The notes: a model not told the origin generated them from the letters alone. Positions 26,583 to 33,944 are shown, counted from the first letter of the stretch. The stretch is DNA of 64,000 nt from Paenibacillus aceti (GCF_003614185.1 NZ_KZ987724.1:1899360-1963359); one strand, 5' to 3'. Translations and numbers: made by a program.

Positions 26583-27254
26583 CTATAGAGGACCTGAGAT
26601 CCCTTGCTTCCGAATGATCAGGAAATGTCCTACCAGGAGAAGCAGCAGCACAGCCGGAAGGAAGAAGACATGGATCGCGAAGAAGCGGGTCAGCGTCTCG
26701 GCGCCGACAATAGTTCCACCCTGCAGCAATTCCTTAATTACAGGTCCCAGCACAGGAACCGAATTGGCGATCTCAAGGGTAACCTTGGTCGCGAAATAGG
26801 ACTTGTTATCCCATGGCAGCAAATAACCGGTCAAGCCAAGCCCGATCATCACGAAGAAGATGAGCATGCCCACGACCCAGTTCATTTCCCGTGGAGCTTT
26901 GTAGGAGCCGGTAAAGAATACTCTTAGTGTATGAAGGAACATCATGACGATAACAAGGCTCGCTCCCCAGTGGTGCATCCCGCGTACGATTTGCCCGAAG
27001 GCTACCTGGGTCTGCAAATATTCAACACTGGCATAAGCATTCTTAATATCAGGGACGTAATACATCGTGAGGAACATCCCCGATAAAATCTGGATGATCG
27101 TAATGAAAAACGTCAAACCGCCGAAACAATATACAAACGCTGAGAAATGATGCGCCGGATTGACATGCTCCGGTACTTCATGGTCAGCAACATCTCTCCA
27201 GATCGGCGTGAAATCGAGACGTTCATCTATCCAGTTATAAACATTCTTAAACAT
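26583..27254 (-). CDS. qcrB: Menaquinol:cytochrome c reductase, cytochrome b6-type subunit
   Basis: 223-aa four-helix cytochrome b6. Helices about 40-65, 85-110, 122-143 and 190-215 carry haem-ligand His residues in GMHHWGASLVIVMMFLHTLRVF and RFFAIHVFFLPAVLLLLLVGHFL. Holds the b haems and, as in Firmicutes, a further haem near a Cys (a Cys at about 44 in FVYCFGG). Second gene of qcrABC. Confidence 0.95.
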   Translation of the reverse strand: MFKNVYNWIDERLDFTPIWRDVADHEVPEHVNPAHHFSAFVYCFGGLTFFITIIQILSGMFLTMYYVPDIKNAYASVEYLQTQVAFGQIVRGMHHWGASLVIVMMFLHTLRVFFTGSYKAPREMNWVVGMLIFFVMIGLGLTGYLLPWDNKSYFATKVTLEIANSVPVLGPVIKELLQGGTIVGAETLTRFFAIHVFFLPAVLLLLLVGHFLIIRKQGISGPL

Positions 27255-27270
27255 CCGAATCTACGCCTCC

Positions 27271-27813
27271 TTACTTCACTCTTGTATTAGCGATAATGTC
27301 GCCGAGATACACCCAATCATCCTTCACCATCACCTTGTACTCGTCCAGCGGCTTCGATGCGACAGCAAGCTGTTTGCCTTCCCTCGTATAATGAGCCCCA
27401 TGACATGGACAGTGATATTCATCCGGGAAGTTCTTGTCGCTATTCCAGCCCACTGTGCATCCCAGATGTTTACAAATCGGTGAAAGCGCATAAATTTTAC
27501 CGCTCTCGTCTTTACGAATCCAAGCCGTTAGCGAAGCGATGCTGGAATACCAGCCGTCTTGCTGCGGCAGTTCAAAATTGAACTCCTGCGGCTCATTCGT
27601 TATTTTGCTGACCTCAACCACTTTGATGAAGCTGCCCTCGCCCTTCTTATGCAAAATCGGATCTACGGCAAAACGAACCATCGGAAGCGTCACTCCGCCT
27701 ACCATGAATGCGGTAGCGCCTCCCAAGGTGTATGTAAGGAATTGTCTTCGTGACATTTCCTTACGGATGGGCGGTTTATGCGACGATTCATGCTCGTCAT
27801 GCTGATTGCTCAT
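27271..27813 (-). CDS. qcrA: Menaquinol:cytochrome c reductase, Rieske iron-sulfur subunit
   Basis: 180 aa. N-terminal twin-Arg-like SRRQFLTYTLGGATAFMVGG anchor, then the Rieske fold with both cluster motifs, CKHLGC and CPCHGAHY. Takes the first electron from menaquinol outside the membrane. First gene of qcrABC, about 90 bases after a good promoter. Confidence 0.95.
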   Translation of the reverse strand: MSNQHDEHESSHKPPIRKEMSRRQFLTYTLGGATAFMVGGVTLPMVRFAVDPILHKKGEGSFIKVVEVSKITNEPQEFNFELPQQDGWYSSIASLTAWIRKDESGKIYALSPICKHLGCTVGWNSDKNFPDEYHCPCHGAHYTREGKQLAVASKPLDEYKVMVKDDWVYLGDIIANTRVK

Positions 27814-27902
27814 ACTGTCTTCAACCCCCTTTTACGCCAATTGATCTTTAATGATCTTTCCTTTTCAATGACAATAATCACATGAATATGTAAGACAGTT
27901 TA

Positions 27903-27931
27903 ATAATATATTAGCGTTTTGAGAGCGTCAA
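27903..27931 (-). promoter_or_regulatory. Candidate sigma-A promoter of qcrABC
   Basis: -35 TTGACG (27931-27926), 17-base spacer, -10 TATTAT (27908-27903). It precedes qcrA by about 90 bases. Upstream, AATTGTGACAAATTATCGA (near 27980-28000) only loosely resembles a Rex operator. Confidence 0.6.
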
Positions 27932-28009
27932 GAATTGGACACATATTTTCCAAGGATAAACAGTAGGTTTATATCAAAAGTGTCGATAATTTGTCACAAT
28001 TATTCTACT

Positions 28010-28429
28010 CTAGCTTTGCCATAATAGCTGAACCGCTTGTCTAATCTGTTCGGATCCTGTAGACTCCTTATAATCTGGAAAAGCCTGCGCTGTAACGATC
28101 ACATCCGCATCTTCCAATTGCCCCGCCTCCCACTCTACGTCAGCCGAGACGACGATCACATATTTAAACCCCGATAACTTGGTGTTACGGCATATTTCAT
28201 TGATAAACGCGGCGATCTCCGCTCTCCCATATTGAACTGACGGATAGGTGACAACCCGGCCTTTGAACGGAATCTCCAGGCAATCCATCAAATCCCGCAG
28301 TCGCTCCAATTGTTCCGTCACTTCATAAGGCTGTTCCGACCCGGTAAGCCCGGTGACAGGAATCAGACAGGTATCCAGATAAGGACGCAGCTCTTCCCAA
28401 GCCGATGCTTCGATTTCACTAAATTTCAT
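28010..28429 (-). CDS. YpiF-like protein (DUF2487)
   Basis: 139-aa soluble protein of unknown function. Sequence such as CLIPVTGLTGSEQPYEVTEQLERLRDLMDCLEIPFKGRVV and YVIVVSADVEW fits DUF2487. The gene lies directly ahead of qcrABC, as ypiF does in B. subtilis. Its own message may read towards qcrABC, but a separate promoter is present in between. Confidence 0.8.
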   Translation of the reverse strand: MKFSEIEASAWEELRPYLDTCLIPVTGLTGSEQPYEVTEQLERLRDLMDCLEIPFKGRVVTYPSVQYGRAEIAAFINEICRNTKLSGFKYVIVVSADVEWEAGQLEDADVIVTAQAFPDYKESTGSEQIRQAVQLLWQS

Positions 28430-28493
28430 ATTTATTCCTCCCCGCTCCCCCTATTATAGTCACATATATGACACATTTGGAAGTGAATCCGCA

Positions 28494-28524
28494 TAAAAAA
28501 AGAAATGCCCCATGGCATTTCTTT
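28494..28524 (-). terminator. Terminator after the IDEAL-domain gene
   Basis: 11-bp stem (28499-28509 with 28514-28524), four-base loop, then a T run on the minus strand. The stem begins at the stop codon of the IDEAL-domain gene. Confidence 0.88.
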
Positions 28525-28705
28525 AATGCTCCAATGTCTTCAGTTCATCCGTAAGAAGTCGGAAGGCCACCTCATCGCCTTTAGCCAGAGCGGAGTCAAT
28601 TTCACTGTATATTTGCTCCGACCGGTGCTTACGCAGCGCCTCATCCCAGACCATTTCCGCCGCTAAACTGAGCATCGCCTCATAAGCAACCTTCATTTGA
28701 TCCAT
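28523..28705 (-). CDS. Small IDEAL-domain protein
   Basis: 60 aa from the ATG at 28705, which has GGAGGTG seven bases upstream; the in-frame TTG at 28720 lies inside that site and is rejected. The C-terminal half, SEQIYSEIDSALAKGDEVAFRLLTDEL, matches the short IDEAL domain found at the end of B. subtilis YpiB and of ComK-related small proteins. Here the domain stands alone; the longer YpiB N-terminal part is absent. Function unknown. Confidence 0.75.
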   Translation of the reverse strand: MDQMKVAYEAMLSLAAEMVWDEALRKHRSEQIYSEIDSALAKGDEVAFRLLTDELKTLEH

Positions 28706-28848
28706 AGGATGCACCTCCAATTCATTGTCAAGAGATCCTATATTCTTTACTTTTCACTACATAACGATCCTGTTCCTACTAAAGCATATTCACCAGTCTT
28801 GGCCTCGTTTTAAGACGATGGCCCCCATCTCGATTAATATACCCTGGC

Positions 28849-29937
28849 CTATTCCTTATATAGCTGCCGAACCGCTGTTTTGCCAAATCCCGTGGCCTGG
28901 ACATACCGTTCCCCTGTCTCATCCTCTCCGATTCGGATCATGCCCAGATGCAGCAGCATCCGGAGCACTCTCTCCTCGAATATCGATTCAGGAGTATCAT
29001 AGAAGAACGGTGAGATCAGGGGTTCAAGTTGCTGATACAATGACCTCTCACTGATCCAGTCTGCGGCCGAGCAGTTGATCCAATAGATGATCGATAGCAG
29101 ATTCGGGATCGGTATTCTGTATAGTCTTAACCAGAATGCAACGAACTGCTGCATCGCTTCCCGACGCTCTTCCTTCAGATAGGACAGACCGGATGAAGTC
29201 AGTGTTAGACTGTCTCCCTCCTCTTTGACCAACCGGATATGAAAAGCGTAGTCATACAGCAAGGAGAAGCGACTCGGGTAATCCTTAAAACGGCGTCCAT
29301 AACCAAATCTCCAGCCCTTGCCAACTAATGGCTCGCTAACATGTAGCAGCTCCATAATCTGCATCTGGCTGCGCCGATACATGACTCCCTCTGCATTGAG
29401 GGCGACATGATGCCCATTCACATATTCAAGGAATAACAGCAAATCAGCGCTCATCAGCTCCGGTTCTTCCCGGTAGATCACCGGCTCGGATTCAGCCCGC
29501 AATATCCCCGATTTAATTCGCTGCTCAAGTATCTCGCGCAGCCTTCGCCGCAGATCATCAGGAACCTCGAACAGATAACGGGTCCTGGGAGTCGCTCCTT
29601 GAAACAGCCAGGCACGCTGCCTGAATCTGGAGATGATCTCCCGCGGATTTTCCCGCTCCTGCTCGTCCTTTATTTTACGCGACTGCTTGGCGCAAGCCAT
29701 AAGATCCTCCAAGCTGAATTGCTTGCGTCCATCGAACAGAAGTGTGTTCAAGAAACGCATATCCTCTGTGCTCATCCCGTCCAGATAATGTTCAATGAAG
29801 CCGCGTCGGCCAATCGCTTGCAGAATGGACTGGATCAGCTCATGCTTGGAATTTCCGTTGCATTCGCACTGGTAATGGTTAGCGATCCTGCTGAGCTGTG
29901 TAATGTCGGCATAAGTTAACATATCCGCCAGATTCAT
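28849..29937 (-). CDS. Conserved hypothetical protein with winged-helix-like segments
   Basis: 362 aa, not firmly recognised. No signal peptide or membrane helix; rich in Arg, Leu and Glu. The N-terminal part (LSRIANHYQCECNGNSKHELIQSILQAIGRRGFIEHYLDGMSTEDMRFLNTLLF) reads like a SAP/winged-helix DNA-binding fold. The C-terminal half (YDYAFHIRLVKEEGDSLTLTSSGLSYL ... VLRMLLHLGMIRIG) resembles winged-helix repeats seen next to XPB-like helicases, but no ATPase motifs are present. It stands alone between the IDEAL gene and the phosphatase. Confidence 0.6.
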   Translation of the reverse strand: MNLADMLTYADITQLSRIANHYQCECNGNSKHELIQSILQAIGRRGFIEHYLDGMSTEDMRFLNTLLFDGRKQFSLEDLMACAKQSRKIKDEQERENPREIISRFRQRAWLFQGATPRTRYLFEVPDDLRRRLREILEQRIKSGILRAESEPVIYREEPELMSADLLLFLEYVNGHHVALNAEGVMYRRSQMQIMELLHVSEPLVGKGWRFGYGRRFKDYPSRFSLLYDYAFHIRLVKEEGDSLTLTSSGLSYLKEERREAMQQFVAFWLRLYRIPIPNLLSIIYWINCSAADWISERSLYQQLEPLISPFFYDTPESIFEERVLRMLLHLGMIRIGEDETGERYVQATGFGKTAVRQLYKE

Positions 29938-30002
29938 AGGTTACCGCCTCGCCGTTTTAATACCATTATGGGAATTTTGACGGTAATTATTCCTTTATCC
30001 AT

Positions 30003-30030
30003 AAAAAAATCCGGCCCCTTAAGGTCGGAT
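30003..30030 (-). terminator. Terminator after the histidine phosphatase gene
   Basis: 8-bp stem ATCCGGCC/GGTCGGAT (30009-30016 with 30023-30030, one wobble pair) followed on the minus strand by seven T residues. Confidence 0.85.
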
Positions 30031-30043
30031 TCTCATTCAAAAG

Positions 30044-30625
30044 CTATTTCTCTTCGAGATGGCGCGAACAATTGTAGAGACGCATATCCCAATTATGGTC
30101 ATTCTTCTCTAAGATCGTTAAAGATAAATTGCCGATTCGCTCCGTGCATTTATTCTTATAAAGTGCCGTAAACAGCTGTGCCAGCAGCCCACCGTGAGAG
30201 ATGACCAGCACATTGCTATCGCTATATTTCTCACCCAGCTCCTTCAGAAAGGACAATGCCCTCTCTTGAATGGCCTCATCTCTCTCCTGACCGAGATCAT
30301 GTTGATTCCAATCCGCTCCCCAGAGCGTCTCCCTCTCCGCCGCCGTCATTCCTTCCGCCTTGCCGAAGGCCTTCTCCACCAGGCGTGAATCGGGATCATA
30401 CAGCGGAATCTTCAAGGCATCAGCAATGATAGCTCCCGTCTCTTGAGCGCGTGACAGGCTGCTCGTGATGACGAAATCCCACTTATACTCTTCCTTCAAT
30501 AGACGCTCGGCCAGCTTATGCGCCTGTCTACGTCCTTCATCATTAAGGGGAATATCGCTCTGCCCCTGAATTCTCCCAATCTTATTCCAATCGGTTAGCC
30601 CATGGCGTATCAAACCAACTAGCAT
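30044..30625 (-). CDS. Histidine phosphatase / phosphoglycerate mutase family protein
   Basis: 193-aa enzyme that uses a phospho-His intermediate. Catalytic motif LIRHGLTDWNKIGRIQGQSDIPLNDEGRRQA at the N-terminus and second His in VLVISHGGLLAQL. Family members include broad phosphatases, cobalamin phosphatase and cofactor-dependent mutases; the specific substrate cannot be told. The ATG at 30625 has GGGAGG six bases upstream, better than the in-frame TTG at 30631. Confidence 0.86.
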   Translation of the reverse strand: MLVGLIRHGLTDWNKIGRIQGQSDIPLNDEGRRQAHKLAERLLKEEYKWDFVITSSLSRAQETGAIIADALKIPLYDPDSRLVEKAFGKAEGMTAAERETLWGADWNQHDLGQERDEAIQERALSFLKELGEKYSDSNVLVISHGGLLAQLFTALYKNKCTERIGNLSLTILEKNDHNWDMRLYNCSRHLEEK

Positions 30626-30655
30626 AATCAACCTCCCAAGCTAAAATCTCATATC

Positions 30656-30690
30656 AAAAAGAGAACACTCCTCCCCTGGAAGAAGCGTTC
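30656..30690 (-). terminator. Terminator after the anti-sigma gene
   Basis: Stem GAACACTCCTCC (30663-30674) with GGAAGAAGCGTTC (30678-30690), including wobble pairs, then TCTTTTTG on the minus strand. Confidence 0.75.
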
Positions 30691-30711
30691 ATCTTAAGAG
30701 CAATTATCACG

Positions 30712-31311
30712 CTATCTCTTGGAACGGCGTATGCCTTTCCAGGATACAATGGCAAGCACCATTCCACCCATCGATAAATACATCCAATACTGCGGATAAG
30801 TCGGGCCCATCTGCACTACGAACGGGTCTACAACGCCGCGGACCTCGGTCGGCAAACTTATGGAAATATCGTTAGTCTTCTCGCTATCCGTCGCGGCCAC
30901 CGCAGTCGGCAGCACACCGGTCAAAGGCTCATATTTAGCATCCTTCTCCATTCTGCCGCCCATGACGAACAACAGAGCGCTGCATAGGAACACGACGAGA
31001 AAGCAAGCCGCCCATATGGAGACACGCCGGCCAATCCGCTTATGGAAGCCGGGATCACGCCGATCCGGAGCCAGCCATGGCGACTCCGCGTAGATCCTAT
31101 CCATCACCTTGCGGTTCACTGACTCCGCCTGTTCATCGGAAATATCAATCGACAATCCGTGAACAGCTTCCAGGCTTTCCTGCCAAAAACGATATTCTGC
31201 TGCACAAGTCTCACAACCTAAAATATGCCACTCCAGCATTTTTCTCCGGGGGTCTTCCTGCGGAAGATCCGGAAGTAGTGCAAATAATTGCTCCGCCTCT
31301 CTACAGTTCAT
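30712..31311 (-). CDS. Membrane anti-sigma factor with zinc-finger domain
   Basis: 199 aa. N-terminal zinc-finger anti-sigma domain (NCREAEQLFALLPDL, then WHILGCETCAAEYRF giving the H-x3-C-x2-C motif). A membrane helix is at about 96-116 and a second near the C-terminus (about 175-192), so the N-terminal domain should hold the sigma factor at the inner face of the membrane. It overlaps the sigma gene by four bases (ATGA), the usual coupled pair. Confidence 0.85.
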   Translation of the reverse strand: MNCREAEQLFALLPDLPQEDPRRKMLEWHILGCETCAAEYRFWQESLEAVHGLSIDISDEQAESVNRKVMDRIYAESPWLAPDRRDPGFHKRIGRRVSIWAACFLVVFLCSALLFVMGGRMEKDAKYEPLTGVLPTAVAATDSEKTNDISISLPTEVRGVVDPFVVQMGPTYPQYWMYLSMGGMVLAIVSWKGIRRSKR

Positions 31312-31901
31312 CTGCTTTTCATCCCTTCATAATGCTCATAGACCGGCTCGTAGAAATAGGGTTCAAGCTGACTTTTTACGCTGCTTCGTGCTCGGAATAA
31401 CAATGATTTCACGGCACTGACGCTCTGACCGAGGATATTGGCGATCTCCTGATAATCCAATTGGTCATACTCACGTAAAATTAGAGCCGATCGCTGCTTT
31501 TCCGGAAGGTTATTGATCGCTTCACGCACCAGGCCAACGCGTTCATTTCGCAGAATAGCCTGCTCAGGTACGAGTTCGTGCGGAGCAACCGGTATGTACC
31601 CACTCTCCTCCAGCGGAACGTTGCCGCTTCGCTGTTTGCGCAATTCGCTAAGAACTGTATTTCTCGCTATCGTGTAGAGCCAAGTAGAGAAGGAAGCATC
31701 CACTTCACGGAAAGAGTGTAAACTTCGAAATGCTTTGTAAAATGTTTCAGAACAAATGTCCTCTGCCATTAATTCTAACTGAGCGCTCTTTAACATGTGA
31801 TATACAAATGCCAATATCTTCCTTTGATACCTTCGCATCAACTCCGAGTACAACTCGGTATTGCCTTCTTTTATTTCACGAATCATCTGGGAATCCGTCA
31901 T
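31308..31901 (-). CDS. ECF RNA polymerase sigma factor
   Basis: 197 aa. Region 2 (YQRKILAFVYHMLKSAQLELMAEDICSETFYKAFRSLHSFREVDASFSTWLYTIARN) and region 4 (REAINNLPEKQRSALILREYDQLDYQEIANILGQSVSAVKSLLFRARSSVKSQL) are intact, with no region 3. Close to the SigX/SigW/SigM group of cell-envelope stress factors but not assignable to one of them. Its likely own promoter lies upstream (31964-31988). Downstream gene is its anti-sigma factor. Confidence 0.93.
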   Translation of the reverse strand: MTDSQMIREIKEGNTELYSELMRRYQRKILAFVYHMLKSAQLELMAEDICSETFYKAFRSLHSFREVDASFSTWLYTIARNTVLSELRKQRSGNVPLEESGYIPVAPHELVPEQAILRNERVGLVREAINNLPEKQRSALILREYDQLDYQEIANILGQSVSAVKSLLFRARSSVKSQLEPYFYEPVYEHYEGMKSR

Positions 31902-31963
31902 TTAAGTGCGAACCTCCTCGCCCATCCATGCGCTTATTCCCCGTTCGAGCCTTCTAACATTAT

Positions 31964-31988
31964 TACCGAACAGGAGTAAAAAAGTTGC
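31964..31988 (-). promoter_or_regulatory. Candidate ECF-type autoregulatory promoter
   Basis: GCAAC (31988-31984), 15-base spacer, CGGTA (31968-31964). ECF promoters of Firmicutes usually read AAC, about 16 bases, then CGTA or CGTC. It lies about 65 bases before the sigma gene and would let the factor drive its own operon. The rest of 31990-32190 holds no gene; it is AT-rich leader for the plus-strand small gene. Confidence 0.35.
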
Positions 31989-32192
31989 GGTTGCTTATCA
32001 AATTATTAAAAAACATCCATATGATGGCGTCATTATCAATTCATACTGCAATCCTTCAATATTATACCATAGAAGTCAGGAGTATAAAAATATGTCCAAG
32101 GGGTGACAGCCTCATAGGGTCGAATGGGATAACACTAACTGTGATCGCAGCATATCTATATTTATAATTCACATACGGAAGAAGGTAATGAC

Positions 32193-32516
32193 ATGTCTTC
32201 TCCCGGCAAGAACAATAAAACTAAAAATGGCAGCTCCAAAAATAGCAACTCAAAAAATAAGTCTACCAAAACAAAGCAGCAAAAGCCAGGCAGTATTGAA
32301 GCTGCTGTGGCCGCGCTGCTGTTAACCGGAAAGTTAAAGGTGGATTCAGTCGAATTGTTCAGGGAAGCATCCGTCGTCATCAGCCTGATCGGCCAATATA
32401 AAACCCTCGGCTCCGGCAACGGATCAAACATAGATACGCTGGTCTCATTTTTTCAGAGCAACGGCGATCTCACTTTGAATGACGTGTTTTCTGCCATGAA
32501 GAAGATGACGGATTAG
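32193..32516 (+). CDS. Small basic-tail protein, function unknown
   Basis: 107 aa, not recognised. Residues 1-32 are a Lys/Asn/Ser-rich low-complexity tail, probably disordered. Residues 33-107 form a compact domain (GSIEAAVAALLLTGKLKVDSVELFREASVVISLIGQYKTLG ... DTLVSFFQSNGDLTLNDVFSAMKKM). GAAGG precedes the ATG. It is one of two small plus-strand genes divergent from the ECF sigma operon; the tail would fit nucleic acid or cell-wall binding, which is speculation. Confidence 0.65.
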   Translation: MSSPGKNNKTKNGSSKNSNSKNKSTKTKQQKPGSIEAAVAALLLTGKLKVDSVELFREASVVISLIGQYKTLGSGNGSNIDTLVSFFQSNGDLTLNDVFSAMKKMTD

Positions 32517-32563
32517 CTATTTTTTCGAATATTTTATTTTGAGGTAAAGGGGGCCAGTCCAGA

Positions 32564-32683
32564 ATGGGAGAGTTTGACGGTGAAAAATTTGCTGAGTTCC
32601 TTATCTTGGTGATCGTCATCGGGTTGCTGTTCTATGGATCAACGGACATCGCCGATTACATAACCGGTCCAACGCCGGTATAA
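32564..32683 (+). CDS. 39-aa single-pass membrane peptide
   Basis: ATG at 32564 to TAA at 32681-32683, with AAAGGGGG about 10 bases upstream. Residues about 10-24 (AEFLILVIVIGLLFYG) form a membrane helix; the start is acidic (GEFDGEK). It lies 47 bases after the 107-aa gene and is probably co-transcribed. Its shape recalls the very small YjcZ-type sporulation membrane proteins, without a convincing sequence match. Confidence 0.55.
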   Translation: MGEFDGEKFAEFLILVIVIGLLFYGSTDIADYITGPTPV

Positions 32684-32761
32684 TCAGACTGCGATTGGGC
32701 TGGATAACGATAACGGCCCAGAAAGGGCCCAGAAACGACTCAAGAACGGATCAAGAGCATC

Positions 32762-33271
32762 TTAGGGCTTGAACTCCGTATTGTTCAGAAGCAGCACCTT
32801 TGCAGGCGCGGTATGGCCGCTCTGGATTGAGGCGTCGACCAAGTTGATGATGTTTTTGTAGGTTTTCTGGGCACCGAGCACCAGGAACATACGTCCAAGC
32901 GTTGTCAATTTCAGAGCTCTGGAGCAGAAGCCTCCAACCGTCATCAACCAGGGAACTGTCGGCGAGGTGTTCGATATCACCACCGTCTCTGACAGTTCTC
33001 CTCTGTTCTCCATGAGCTGAAAAGATCCGTAAATGCCGGGAATGACCGCCTTGGAGGAGCCACGTCCAACACTGAAGACATCATTGCCCTGATCGTCTTT
33101 ACCATGATGGATCAATTTCCCATGATCATTAGAGGTCAGCTTATCGAATAAATACGAATTTAAAATTTCTTCCTTAAGGGGCTTGCGATCTCTGGGCAAT
33201 CGGTTCAAATGATACGCCGCCGCCAAAGCTGAAGTATGCGTCCCGCCATAACAGTTGTAAATATATATCAT
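32762..33271 (-). CDS. DUF3189 family protein
   Basis: 169 aa from the ATG at 33271, where the recognisable DUF3189 sequence starts (MIYIYNCYGGTHTSALAAAYHLN) and AAAGGGATAGG lies just upstream. The open frame runs on to 33496 but the extra 75 codons are unlike the family and overlap an sRNA-type unit on the other strand, so they are rejected. The glycine- and Thr/Ser-rich start (YNCYGGTHTS) looks like a phosphate-binding loop. Function unknown; family members occur mainly in spore formers. Confidence 0.78.
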   Translation of the reverse strand: MIYIYNCYGGTHTSALAAAYHLNRLPRDRKPLKEEILNSYLFDKLTSNDHGKLIHHGKDDQGNDVFSVGRGSSKAVIPGIYGSFQLMENRGELSETVVISNTSPTVPWLMTVGGFCSRALKLTTLGRMFLVLGAQKTYKNIINLVDASIQSGHTAPAKVLLLNNTEFKP

Positions 33272-33406
33272 TTTCCTATCCCTTTCTTGGCTAGTTGTTA
33301 AAGTCAATTTGTCCTGTTCCATGCCAAGATATACTTCGCGCCCCTGGTTAAAATGCATGATTTGGAAAATTTGTTGGACATCTGTAATGAAAGCGCTAAA
33401 AAAGTG

Positions 33407-33436
33407 TTGACAGAATGAAAACGGATACATTATAAT
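33407..33436 (+). promoter_or_regulatory. Strong sigma-A promoter of the sRNA candidate
   Basis: -35 TTGACA (33407-33412) and -10 TATAAT (33431-33436), both perfect, with an 18-base spacer. It points away from the DUF3189 gene. Just upstream, ATGAAAGCGCTAAAA (33388-33402) is one base short of a cre site. Confidence 0.8.
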
Positions 33437-33440
33437 AAAC

Positions 33441-33527
33441 GTACAGTATGGTTTCTCTCCACTCCTATCCAATATCATTTGCTCGTTGATGAGCATACGT
33501 CACTTCAATACGAAGTGGCGTTTTTTT
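33441..33527 (+). ncRNA. Candidate free-standing small RNA
   Basis: A perfect promoter and an intrinsic terminator enclose about 87 bases with no convincing open frame (only a 13-codon ATG frame without a ribosome-binding site). The RNA would have a single-stranded 5' part with a C/U-rich stretch TTTCTCTCCACTCCTATCC (33452-33470), a small hairpin GCTC-GTTGAT-GAGC (33481-33494) and the terminator hairpin. The layout is that of a trans-acting Firmicute sRNA. I do not recognise a known family. Confidence 0.6.
33497..33527 (+). terminator. Terminator of the sRNA candidate
   Basis: 10-bp stem ACGTCACTTC (33497-33506) with GAAGTGGCGT (33512-33521, one G-T pair), loop AATAC, then seven T residues. 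Confidence 0.9.
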
Positions 33528-33620
33528 ATGTATTTGGAGCCTTGGGCTAGGATGTTTTTTAGAAATTACTGGGATGACGGACTTTTAGGCTGTTGAAAAG
33601 TTCTGGGAGGTCCTTCAGAG

Positions 33621-33900
33621 TTCTAACGAAACTCCATGTCGCTATTTCCACGAAATCAGCGTCCACTCAACTCTAACGAAACACCATATCGTTATTTGGG
33701 TAAAAACCTGCATTTTTGCCCCTGATCTGTCCCAGTAGCGCTACCCCGTTTCGTTACAGTTTAGAGCAGCTTAGATTAGTCTCTGTGTTGCGCTCTCAAA
33801 GTCTCATATTTTTATCAAAGCCTGCAGGGATTCGCAGAAATTTTCTCACAATGGGCGGTTTTTCAGGACTAAATACCTGCATTTTTGCAACTTTGCTGGA
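33621..33900. repeat. Mosaic of degenerate intergenic repeat copies
   Basis: A gene-free stretch. It holds a left-end copy of a repeat (CTAACGAAACTCCATG, 33623), a full 86-base copy (33673-33758) and a partial later copy sharing ACCTGCATTTTTGC (33706-33719 and 33875-33888). Between them is unassignable sequence. No gene is visible in 33530-33940. Confidence 0.6.
33673..33758 (+). repeat. 86-bp inverted-repeat-bounded intergenic element, copy 1
   Basis: Begins CTAACGAAACACCATATC and ends GTTTCGTTACAG, so TAACGAAAC/GTTTCGTTA form 9-bp terminal inverted repeats. The left 24 bases are identical to those of the element at 45627-45711 (opposite orientation), the right end shares TAGCGCTACCCC-like sequence, and the middle differs. 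It encodes nothing. It looks like a small non-autonomous repeat or a mobile hairpin element. Confidence 0.65.
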
Positions 33901-33944
33901 GGCAGTTCGAGCGAGGATGCCGCGCTGGTTGTAATTGCTAATAC

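Noticed and set aside
27975-28000. Possible Rex operator upstream of qcrABC
   Set aside because: AATTGTGACAAATTATCGACAC keeps the outer TGTGA and CAC but not the full palindrome, and it lies well upstream of the promoter.
33388-33402. Near-cre site upstream of the sRNA promoter
   Set aside because: ATGAAAGCGCTAAAA lacks the conserved C near the 3' end of the consensus, so it was kept only as a note.
33448-33489. 13-codon ATG frame inside the sRNA candidate
   Set aside because: No ribosome-binding site and it would start within a few bases of the transcript end; a peptide is unlikely.
33272-33496. Extended N-terminus of the DUF3189 protein
   Set aside because: The extra 75 codons show no family similarity, overlap a strong opposite-strand promoter and terminator, and a better start exists at 33271.
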